DNA of 5,397 nt from Campylobacterota bacterium (GTDB taxonomy: Bacteria; Campylobacterota; Campylobacteria; Campylobacterales; Sulfurovaceae): contig JAHZJZ010000043.1 in NCBI GenBank assembly GCA_022600655.1, positions 1-5,397 on the forward strand, written 5' to 3'. The position numbers and the translations under genes are program-made. Positions within the stretch are counted from its first letter, which is position 1. The number at the start of each line of letters is the position of its first letter. Shown here in pieces: positions 1 through 5,397 of the stretch. Under the pieces are notes generated by a model that was given only the letters and a program-made list of their open reading frames with translations, was not told the origin of the DNA and did no database searches.

Positions 1-1
1 A

Positions 2-2050
2 AAACCTGATTTTTATGTGGGATGGATGATATTCTTTATCTCTTTAATCATCTTGCAGTCTCTGGTTTTAGAGTTTGAACAAAATGGAAAAGTGGGTATA
101 GAGCTTAGAATGTTCCTTTTACCCTATATCGGTAAAGCTGGTCTATGGCTTTTTTGGCTTTTAACTTTTATGATATCGTTGGCTCTTCTACTTGATGAAA
201 TTCCAGATACAGAAAAAGTCAAGAGGAGTCTAAATGGAGTCTATAGTTATATATTAGATAACATTAAAAAAGTCACCTCTCAAATAGAAAATCCTTTTTT
301 TGATAAAAAAAGCACAGAGGTAATGACCACACTTGTATCTAGCCAAGGGGGAAGACGTAGAAAAAAAGAACCTACGACAGTAAAAACAAAGTCTCTAAAA
401 AAGATAACCCATAAAAAAAGAGCAGAGAAAAAAGCACCAATTAAAAAGATAGCTAAAAAAACAACAGTAGTAGACGATGATATCTTATCAGACCGTCCAA
501 TTAACGATATCGAAAAAATTGCACCATTAGAGCAAGAAGAGGTTATAGAGTCTTTACCTGATGAGCATGAGTCTACTATTAAAATTGTAGAGGAGTTAAA
601 GCTTAACCGTGAATTGATGGATCAGTTAGAAAAAGGTGAAGTTGAAGAGCCAGAAGATTTTGAACTCCCTTCATTAGACTTCTTAGAAAAAGCACCTAAG
701 AGTTCAAAGAAAATCAATGAAGAGGAGATAGACCGAAAGGTTCATGAACTTTTAGAGAAGTTAGGACAGTTTAAAATTACAGGTGAGGTGATGGATATCT
801 ACACAGGTCCACTGGTAACCACATTTGAGTTTAAACCTGCTGCCAATGTCAAGGTTTCTAAAATTCTTAATTTACAAGATGACTTAGCCATGGCTTTACG
901 AGCAGAGACCATTCGTATACAAGCTCCGATTCCTGGACGTGATGTGGTAGGAATAGAGATTCCAAATGAGAGTTTTGATACCATCTACCTACGTGATATT
1001 TTAGAAGGAGAGATATTTACCACTTCTAAATCTCCACTTACCATTGCTTTAGGAAAAGATATTGTAGGAAACCCATTTGTAACAGACCTGAAAAAGCTTC
1101 CTCACCTGCTTATAGCTGGTACTACAGGTTCGGGTAAGTCTGTAGGGATTAATGCGATGATACTCTCACTACTTTATAGAAACGACCCTGATAATTTAAA
1201 GTTGATGTTAATTGACCCTAAAATGTTAGAGTTTTCTATCTATAATGATATACCACATCTGATTACTCCTGTCATTACCGATGCAACCAAAGCGATAGCT
1301 GCTCTATCTAATATGGTAGGAGAGATGGAGCGTCGATATAAGTTAATGGCTGAAAACAGAACCAAAAATATAGATAACTATAATGAAAAGATTAAAAAGA
1401 GTGGTGGTGAAGCGATGCCATTTATTGTTGTCATTATAGATGAGTTAGCTGACTTAATGATGACAGGTGGTAAAGAGGTAGAGTACTCTATAGCTCGTTT
1501 AGCACAGATGGCAAGGGCTTCAGGTATTCACCTCATTGTAGCAACACAGCGTCCAAGTGTTGATGTCGTTACAGGTCTTATTAAAGCCAATCTTCCTTCA
1601 CGACTCTCTTATAGAGTAGGACAGAGAATTGACTCTAAAGTTATTTTAGATGCCTTAGGTGCAGACTCACTACTGGGTCGTGGTGATGCACTCTTTACCC
1701 CTCCAGCAGCTAATGGTTTAGTAAGACTTCACGCTCCATGGAACTCTGAAGAGGAGATAGAGGAGATAGTAGAGTTCTTAAAAGCACAACGTGAACCAGA
1801 GTATGATGAACGATATTTGGTTAAAGAAGATGCTGCCTCTTTGGTTGGTAAAGGTGTTGTTGGAGAACTTGATGAGCTGTATGAACAGGCTAAAGAGGTA
1901 ATTTTAACGGATCAAAAAACCTCTATCTCGTATCTGCAACGAAAGTTACAAATTGGTTATAACCGTTCAGCAAATATCATTGAACAGCTTCAAGAGATGG
2001 GTGTACTCTCAGCTCCTAACAATAAAGGTCAAAGGGATATCTTACTCTAA
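2..2050 (+). CDS. ftsK: DNA translocase FtsK, 5'-truncated by the window edge
   Basis: This is the septum-anchored, hexameric ATP-driven DNA pump that moves chromosome termini apart at division and activates dimer resolution (in Campylobacterota by the single recombinase XerH at difH). The frame is open to the window edge, so 682 residues are visible and the true start is upstream; the GTG at 17 is probably internal. Numbered from base 2: two membrane segments (about 8-25 and 45-64) are the last of the usual four; a linker begins with a Lys/Arg-rich stretch (116-155) and turns acidic; the alpha domain starts near 238. The RecA-like motor has Walker A GTTGSGKS (373-380), Walker B VVIIDE ending at D480-E481, and the family motif VATQRPSVDVVTG (513-525). 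The C-terminal winged-helix gamma domain, which reads the orienting sequences and contacts the recombinase, contains IGYNRSANIIEQL and ends GQRDILL. All key motor residues are intact. Identity is very secure; only the N-terminus is missing. Confidence 0.97.
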   Translation, partial: KPDFYVGWMIFFISLIILQSLVLEFEQNGKVGIELRMFLLPYIGKAGLWLFWLLTFMISLALLLDEIPDTEKVKRSLNGVYSYILDNIKKVTSQIENPFFDKKSTEVMTTLVSSQGGRRRKKEPTTVKTKSLKKITHKKRAEKKAPIKKIAKKTTVVDDDILSDRPINDIEKIAPLEQEEVIESLPDEHESTIKIVEELKLNRELMDQLEKGEVEEPEDFELPSLDFLEKAPKSSKKINEEEIDRKVHELLEKLGQFKITGEVMDIYTGPLVTTFEFKPAANVKVSKILNLQDDLAMALRAETIRIQAPIPGRDVVGIEIPNESFDTIYLRDILEGEIFTTSKSPLTIALGKDIVGNPFVTDLKKLPHLLIAGTTGSGKSVGINAMILSLLYRNDPDNLKLMLIDPKMLEFSIYNDIPHLITPVITDATKAIAALSNMVGEMERRYKLMAENRTKNIDNYNEKIKKSGGEAMPFIVVIIDELADLMMTGGKEVEYSIARLAQMARASGIHLIVATQRPSVDVVTGLIKANLPSRLSYRVGQRIDSKVILDALGADSLLGRGDALFTPPAANGLVRLHAPWNSEEEIEEIVEFLKAQREPEYDERYLVKEDAASLVGKGVVGELDELYEQAKEVILTDQKTSISYLQRKLQIGYNRSANIIEQLQEMGVLSAPNNKGQRDILL

Positions 2051-2052
2051 AT

Positions 2053-2085
2053 CAGAGACTTTTTTATAACTCTCTGTTCCTTTTT
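2053..2085 (+). terminator. Possible weak intrinsic terminator after ftsK
   Basis: Three bases after the ftsK stop, CAGAGA (2053-2058) can pair with TCTCTG (2071-2076) across a 12-base loop, followed by TTCCTTTTT (2077-2085). The stem is only 6 bp and the U-tract is interrupted by CC, so termination may be partial. Placement between the stop and the acnB promoter supports it, but the hairpin is much weaker than the one after acnB. Confidence 0.4.
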
Positions 2086-2097
2086 CAAACACCAAAC

Positions 2098-2106
2098 TGT
2101 TATAAT
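2098..2106 (+). promoter_or_regulatory. Extended -10 promoter upstream of acnB
   Basis: The sequence TGTTATAAT matches the extended -10 consensus TGnTATAAT exactly. No convincing TTGACA -35 box lies 16-18 bases upstream, which is normal for housekeeping promoters of Campylobacterota, where T-rich stretches replace it; T-rich sequence (2077-2085) sits at that distance. Transcription would begin near 2113, giving acnB an untranslated leader of roughly 145 bases that contains all the inverted repeats described below. The motif is clear, but AT-rich DNA yields such matches by chance. Confidence 0.5.
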
Positions 2107-2132
2107 ATATTTCTCTTCTTTCCACTCTATGA

Positions 2133-2190
2133 AACTACCTTGTAACCGAACTACACAAACACGATAAATACTTAGCTTGTCGTGGTAGTT
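2133..2190 (+). promoter_or_regulatory. Possible three-way-junction RNA fold in the acnB leader
   Basis: Hand-folding shows an outer helix AACTACC (2133-2139) with GGTAGTT (2184-2190), enclosing TTGT (2140-2143) with ACAA (2155-2158) and ACGA (2161-2164) with TCGT (2180-2183). The three helices are mutually compatible and stack directly against each other, apart from two unpaired bases (2159-2160). The inner helices are only 4 bp, so this is suggestive rather than convincing. It matches no riboswitch class I recognise. It would be transcribed only from the promoter near 2100. Confidence 0.22.
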
Positions 2191-2205
2191 AAAGTAACAA
2201 TATAA

Positions 2206-2252
2206 CTCTTATTAGTATAGAATATGTCAAAATTTATTTTAACTAATAGGAG
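2206..2252 (+). promoter_or_regulatory. Hairpin sequestering the acnB Shine-Dalgarno
   Basis: CTCTTATTAGT (2206-2216) is complementary to ACTAATAGGAG (2242-2252) over 11 consecutive pairs, ten Watson-Crick and one G-U (2209 with 2249), with a 25-base A/U-rich loop. The 3' arm contains the whole Shine-Dalgarno GGAG (2249-2252), which sits six bases before the acnB ATG. If the transcript starts upstream of 2206, the ribosome site would be closed in this fold, the architecture of a translational switch or an sRNA/protein-opened site. What would open it is not visible here. Confidence 0.4.
2216..2223 (+). promoter_or_regulatory. Alternative start-proximal -10 for acnB
   Basis: TATAGAAT is a fair -10-like element that would start transcription near 2230, giving a leader of about 30 bases with only the 3' arm of the Shine-Dalgarno hairpin. 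Another weak candidate is TATAAC (2201-2206), 18 bases after TTGTCG (2177-2182). Neither is as good as the TGTTATAAT near 2100, but if used they would bypass the structured leader. Confidence 0.18.
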
Positions 2253-2258
2253 ACATAT

Positions 2259-4829
2259 ATGTCATTACTAGCAGATTATAAAGCACACACAGCCGAGCGT
2301 GCAGAACTAGGTGTTCCACCACTAGCATTAACAGCAGATCAGGTAGCTGATTTAGTCGAATTACTTAAAGCAAGTCCAATTGCTGAGGCAGACTATGCAA
2401 TGGAGCTTTTTACGCAAAAAGTACCAGCTGGTGTTGATGATGCAGCGTATGTAAAAGCAGCATTTTTAAATGATATTGTTCAAGGTAATGTTACTTGTGA
2501 TACTATTAATCCAGTACAAGCAACAGAAATTTTAGGAACAATGCTAGGTGGATTTAATGTGGCTCCTCTTGTAGAGGCACTGACTTCAAGCGACTCAGCA
2601 GTAGCAGAGTCTGCAGCGTCTGAGCTTAAGAACACACTTCTTGTTTATGATTCATTTAATGATGTTAAAGCACTTATGGACGAAGGTAACGCTTTGGCAA
2701 AAGAGATTGTTGAGTCTTGGGCAAATGCAGAGTGGTTCTTTAACAAACCAGAGATGGAAAAAGAGATTACTGTAACTGTGTATAAAATCCCTGGTGAGAC
2801 CAATACAGATGATTTATCTCCAGCTTCTGAAGCGTTTACGAGAGCCGATGTTCCATTACATGCGAACTCTTTCTTGATTAACAGAATGGACAATCCATTA
2901 GATACAATGAAAGAGCTTAAAGAGAAGGGTCACCCTTTAGCGTATGTTGGTGATGTTGTAGGTACGGGTTCAAGTAGAAAATCAGGTATCAACTCGGTTC
3001 AGTGGCATATGGGTAGAGATATTCCAAACATTCCTGGTAAAAGAACGGGTGGTATTGTTCTTGGAGATATTATTGCACCAATCTTCTTTAACACAGCAGA
3101 AGATTCAGGATGTATTCCTATTCAAGCACCAGTTGGTAAACTTGAAACTGGCGATGTAATCACGGTTAAGCCTTTTGATGGTGTAATCGAGAGAGGTGGA
3201 GAGGTGGTATCTGAGTTTAAAATTGAGCCAAACACACTTCCAGACGAAATGAGAGCTGGTGGGCGTGTACCACTTATCATTGGTAAAGGTTTGACTGCAA
3301 AAGCAAGAGAAGCACTTGGTATGGATGCTGGAGATATTTTCATGACTCCTGATATTCCAGCAGATAACGGTAAAGGGTTTACGCTTGCTCAAAAAATGAT
3401 TGGTAAAGCGTGTGGAATTGAGGGTGTTAAACCTGGTACCTACTGTGAGCCAATAGCAACAACGGTTGGTTCTCAAGATACAACTGGACCAATGACAAGA
3501 GATGAGGTTAAAGATTTGGCTGCTCTTAGCTTTGGTGCTGATATGACCATGCAGTCTTTCTGTCACACAGCTGCTTACCCAAAACCAGCCGATATTAAAC
3601 TTCAGCATACACTTCCAGAGTTCTGGACAAGTAGAAAAGGTTTCATTCTTAGACCAGGTGATGGTGTTATCCACTCATGGTTAAACCGTCTTTGTCTTCC
3701 AGATACAGTAGGAACAGGTGCAGATAGTCACACAAGATTCCCAATAGGTATCTCATTCCCTGCTGGTTCTGGTCTTGTTGCATTTGCAGGTGTTACAGGT
3801 ATGCTACCTCTTACGATGCCTGAGTCTGTTCTTGTAAGATTTTCAGGTGAAATGCAACCAGGAATCACACTTAGAGATATGGTAAATGCTATTCCTCACC
3901 AAGCGATTAAAGATGGTCTTTTAACGGTTGCTAAAGCTGGTAAGAAAAACATCTTCTCTGGTAGAGTTCTTGAAATCGAAGGTTTAGAGCAACTTAAGTG
4001 TGAGCAAGCGTTTGAGCTAAGTGATGCTTCTGCTGAGCGTTCAGCTGCTGCGTGTACGGTTTACCTTGACAAAGAGCCTATCATTGAGTACCTAGAGTCA
4101 AATATTGTTCTTATCGAAGAGCTTATTAATCAAGGTTACGAAGATGCAAACACACTTCAAAGAAGAGCTGATAAGATGAGAGAGTGGATTAAAAACCCAG
4201 AACTTCTTAAAGCTGATGCAGATGCAGAATACGCTGCTGTTATCGAGATTGATATGAACAAAATTACAGAGCCAATCTTAGCATGTCCAAATGACCCAGA
4301 TGATGTTAAAACACTTTCTGAAATTCATGAAGCAGGTCTAAGAACAGAGATTGATGAGGTATTTGTTGGTTCTTGTATGACAAACATTGGTCTTTTCCGT
4401 GCAAATGCAGAGGTACTAAGAGGCGAAGGTGCTGTTAAAGCTAAACTTTGGATTTGTCCTCCAACAAAAATGGATGAGAAGACTCTTCAAGAAGAGGGTT
4501 ACTACTCTGTATTTGGTATGGCAGGAGCTAGAACAGAGGTTCCAGGTTGTTCACTCTGTATGGGTAACCAAGCTGCTGTTGCACAAAACGCATGGGTATT
4601 CTCAACATCGACAAGAAACTTTGACAACAGACTTGGTAAAGGTTCACAGGTTTATCTTGGTTCAGCAGAACTTGCTGCTGTTGTTGCACTTAAAGGTAAA
4701 TTACCAACGGCTGCTGAGTATGCAGAGATTGTTGCTGATAAAATCAAACCAGAGATGACAGATGAGATTTATAAGTATCTTAACTTTAATCAAGTTTCTA
4801 AAGAAGAGTTAGAGGCTATGGTTGGGTAG
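2259..4829 (+). CDS. acnB: Aconitate hydratase B (bifunctional aconitase / 2-methylisocitrate dehydratase)
   Basis: AcnB is the cytoplasmic [4Fe-4S] enzyme that isomerises citrate to isocitrate via cis-aconitate; family members also hydrate 2-methyl-cis-aconitate. In autotrophic Campylobacterota it serves the reductive as well as the oxidative TCA cycle. The 856 residues are close to the roughly 865 of E. coli AcnB, so the gene is full length. The N-terminal helical HEAT-like domain (about 1-160) is specific to the B type; the swivel domain follows, opening with PGETNTDDLSPAS and holding GTGSSRKSG (235-243); then come the catalytic domains with GTGADSHTRFP (485-495). The cluster ligands are Cys706 (in GSCMTNIG), Cys764 and Cys767 (in PGCSLCMG), and the substrate-binding STSTRNFDNR segment is present. 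The ATG is fixed by a family-typical N-terminus (MSLLADYKAHTAERA) and by TAGGAG six bases upstream. The gene has its own promoter and strong terminator, so it is probably monocistronic. Apo-AcnB is a known RNA-binding regulator in E. coli and Helicobacter; that role here is inference. Confidence 0.98.
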   Translation: MSLLADYKAHTAERAELGVPPLALTADQVADLVELLKASPIAEADYAMELFTQKVPAGVDDAAYVKAAFLNDIVQGNVTCDTINPVQATEILGTMLGGFNVAPLVEALTSSDSAVAESAASELKNTLLVYDSFNDVKALMDEGNALAKEIVESWANAEWFFNKPEMEKEITVTVYKIPGETNTDDLSPASEAFTRADVPLHANSFLINRMDNPLDTMKELKEKGHPLAYVGDVVGTGSSRKSGINSVQWHMGRDIPNIPGKRTGGIVLGDIIAPIFFNTAEDSGCIPIQAPVGKLETGDVITVKPFDGVIERGGEVVSEFKIEPNTLPDEMRAGGRVPLIIGKGLTAKAREALGMDAGDIFMTPDIPADNGKGFTLAQKMIGKACGIEGVKPGTYCEPIATTVGSQDTTGPMTRDEVKDLAALSFGADMTMQSFCHTAAYPKPADIKLQHTLPEFWTSRKGFILRPGDGVIHSWLNRLCLPDTVGTGADSHTRFPIGISFPAGSGLVAFAGVTGMLPLTMPESVLVRFSGEMQPGITLRDMVNAIPHQAIKDGLLTVAKAGKKNIFSGRVLEIEGLEQLKCEQAFELSDASAERSAAACTVYLDKEPIIEYLESNIVLIEELINQGYEDANTLQRRADKMREWIKNPELLKADADAEYAAVIEIDMNKITEPILACPNDPDDVKTLSEIHEAGLRTEIDEVFVGSCMTNIGLFRANAEVLRGEGAVKAKLWICPPTKMDEKTLQEEGYYSVFGMAGARTEVPGCSLCMGNQAAVAQNAWVFSTSTRNFDNRLGKGSQVYLGSAELAAVVALKGKLPTAAEYAEIVADKIKPEMTDEIYKYLNFNQVSKEELEAMVG

Positions 4830-4850
4830 TCCTCTTTGACTGCTACTTTT

Positions 4851-4889
4851 TCGACAAGGTTTTTGCCTTGTCGATTTTCTTTTTTCTTT
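4851..4889 (+). terminator. Strong intrinsic terminator of acnB
   Basis: A perfect 9-bp stem, TCGACAAGG (4851-4859) with CCTTGTCGA (4866-4874), encloses a 6-base loop and is followed immediately by TTTTCTTTTTTCTTT (4875-4889). It begins 21 bases after the acnB stop. The opposite strand lacks a comparable T-tract, so it should work only for acnB. It insulates the downstream small gene from acnB transcription. Confidence 0.93.
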
Positions 4890-4907
4890 AAAAAAATATT
4901 TTTTAGT

Positions 4908-4913
4908 TATAAT
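4908..4913 (+). promoter_or_regulatory. -10 promoter element of the 71-residue gene
   Basis: TATAAT is a perfect -10 hexamer, preceded by a T-rich run (4899-4904, TTTTTT) and no clear -35 box, in the style of Campylobacterota promoters. Transcription would start near 4920, a few bases before the Shine-Dalgarno GGAG (4925-4928). Its position directly after the acnB terminator supports independent expression of the small gene. Confidence 0.6.
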
Positions 4914-4936
4914 TCATATAAAATGGAGAAAATTTA

Positions 4937-5152
4937 ATGAATGAGAGATTTAAGTTTGATGTATATAAACATGAAAAAATTGAGGTTTTTAGTGACTATA
5001 TTGAAAAATATAAAAGTGATAACCCCGAAGATTTAGCTGAAGATATTTTGCATCATCTTAATATTGTTTTTTATCAAATAGAAAATGTGAAATTAAATCC
5101 ATATAAGAATCCAAATCCACATATGGTTATAGAATATACTATAGAGCTTTAA
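4937..5152 (+). CDS. Small protein of unknown function, 71 residues
   Basis: I do not recognise this protein. It is a complete frame with good signals: GGAG (4925-4928) eight bases before the ATG and a TATAAT further upstream. The product is soluble in appearance, with no signal peptide, membrane segment or cysteine. It is rich in charged and aromatic residues: a Lys/Glu-rich N-terminal half (FKFDVYKHEKIEVF), a probable amphipathic helix around 30-45 (PEDLAEDILHHLN and following), an Asn/Pro turn (NPYKNPNPH, 54-62) and a hydrophobic C-terminal strand (MVIEYTIEL, 63-71). This would fit a compact alpha/beta fold. No obvious terminator follows. It is probably a lineage-restricted accessory gene; the promoter, ribosome site and absence of overlap make it likely real, while its role is unknown. 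Confidence 0.72.
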   Translation: MNERFKFDVYKHEKIEVFSDYIEKYKSDNPEDLAEDILHHLNIVFYQIENVKLNPYKNPNPHMVIEYTIEL

Positions 5153-5236
5153 TTCATATCGCTTATTCCATTCCCATCCACGCATACGAGAGTAACAATA
5201 ACAAAAGTTAACACTCCAATATTAATATCTTTTTGA

Positions 5237-5242
5237 TATAAT
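5237..5242 (+). promoter_or_regulatory. -10 promoter element of the gene at the right edge
   Basis: TATAAT, preceded by CTTTTTGA, is a perfect -10 hexamer with T-rich upstream sequence and no -35 box. It would start transcription near 5249, just before AAGGAG (5251-5256), leaving a leader of about 14 bases. The same compact arrangement of -10, Shine-Dalgarno and ATG is seen at the 71-residue gene. Confidence 0.6.
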
Positions 5243-5262
5243 TGAGTTAAAAGGAGTTGAAA

Positions 5263-5397
5263 ATGTATAAAGTTACTCTAGAAATAAACAGTTCAATTTA
5301 TGAACATATTATGTTTTTTCTTGAAAATCTTCCTGAAAATTTAGTTAATATAAAACAAGAAATTAGAACAAAAAAACTTACAGAAGGCTTTTTAAAT
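5263..5397 (+). CDS. Antitoxin-like small protein, 3'-truncated by the window edge
   Basis: The first 45 codons are visible and remain open to the end of the window. The start is well supported: AAGGAG (5251-5256) lies six bases before the ATG and TATAAT is upstream. The N-terminus reads as a beta strand (YKVTLEINSS) followed by a helix (IYEHIMFFLENLP) and then a charged segment (VNIKQEIRTKKL). From memory, this strand-helix pattern with a FLxxLP-type helix end resembles small Campylobacterota antitoxins that precede RelE/ParE-type toxins; if so, it would bind and neutralise a toxin encoded just beyond the right edge and repress its own promoter. No search was possible, and only half or so of such a protein is visible, so the family is tentative. 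The existence of the gene is much surer than its function. Confidence 0.7.
   Translation, partial: MYKVTLEINSSIYEHIMFFLENLPENLVNIKQEIRTKKLTEGFLN

Noticed and set aside
17..19. GTG as the start codon of ftsK
   Set aside because: The frame stays open upstream to base 2 (KPDFY precedes it), there is no Shine-Dalgarno, and FtsK should have more membrane helices before this point. It is an artefact of the window edge.
2224..2271. A 15-codon upstream frame (MSKFILTNRRHICHY) overlapping the acnB start, with ATATGTCA repeated at 2222-2229 and 2257-2264
   Set aside because: It has no Shine-Dalgarno, its start lies in the loop of the predicted hairpin, and an 8-base direct repeat is expected by chance in such AT-rich sequence. 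A leader-peptide role would need ribosome profiling.
3105..3674. 189-codon frame on the minus strand within acnB
   Set aside because: It lies wholly inside a strongly conserved gene, its product has the Cys/Ser/Trp-rich composition of a reverse-complement shadow, and it has no recognisable motif. The shorter minus-strand frames at 799-984, 2645-2893 and 3122-3343 are dismissed for the same reason.
4429..4758. 109-codon plus-strand frame overlapping the end of acnB
   Set aside because: It is an out-of-frame shadow covering the Cys764/Cys767 region of acnB; its Leu/Gln/Lys-rich product is unlike a real protein and it has no ribosome site.
5188..5216. Imperfect inverted repeat (GAG-A-GT-AAC with GTT-A-AC-A-CTC) after the 71-residue gene, considered as its terminator
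   Set aside because: The stem has an A-A mismatch and a bulge, and no T-tract follows, so it is not a credible intrinsic terminator.
4937..5397. The two small genes as a toxin-antitoxin pair with each other
   Set aside because: They are separated by 110 bases and each has its own -10 and Shine-Dalgarno; toxin-antitoxin partners normally overlap or abut in one operon. The 71-residue protein also shows no toxin motif.

Overview
The window is AT-rich, gene-dense DNA with every supported gene on the + strand. The two large proteins, the short A/T-rich extended -10 promoters without a clear -35 box, and the overall codon use suggest a member of the Campylobacterota (Epsilonproteobacteria), probably a Sulfurimonas/Sulfurovum-like lineage. 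That placement is inferred from protein and sequence style, not from a search.

Layout. Bases 2-2050 hold the 3' part of ftsK, the chromosome-segregation DNA translocase; its N-terminus lies off the left edge. A 208-base intergenic region (2051-2258) carries a weak terminator-like hairpin for ftsK, a good extended -10 promoter and a potentially structured leader. Bases 2259-4829 encode a complete aconitase B (AcnB), a TCA-cycle iron-sulfur enzyme. It is followed at once by a textbook intrinsic terminator (4851-4889). The last 500 bases hold two small, separately promoted genes: a complete 71-residue protein of unknown function (4937-5152) and the first 45 codons of a protein cut by the right edge (5263-5397), whose N-terminus looks like a type II antitoxin.

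The genes do not form one operon. ftsK, acnB and each small gene have their own apparent transcription signals, so the window reads as two housekeeping genes followed by the start of an accessory stretch.

The most interesting unexplained signal is in front of acnB. An 11-bp inverted repeat (2206-2216 with 2242-2252) would fold the mRNA so that the whole Shine-Dalgarno GGAG is paired. Upstream of it is a set of short helices that could form a three-way junction (2133-2190). Together they look like a sensor-plus-switch leader, but this rests on hand-folding of one sequence. No mobile element, CRISPR array, tRNA or rRNA was seen.
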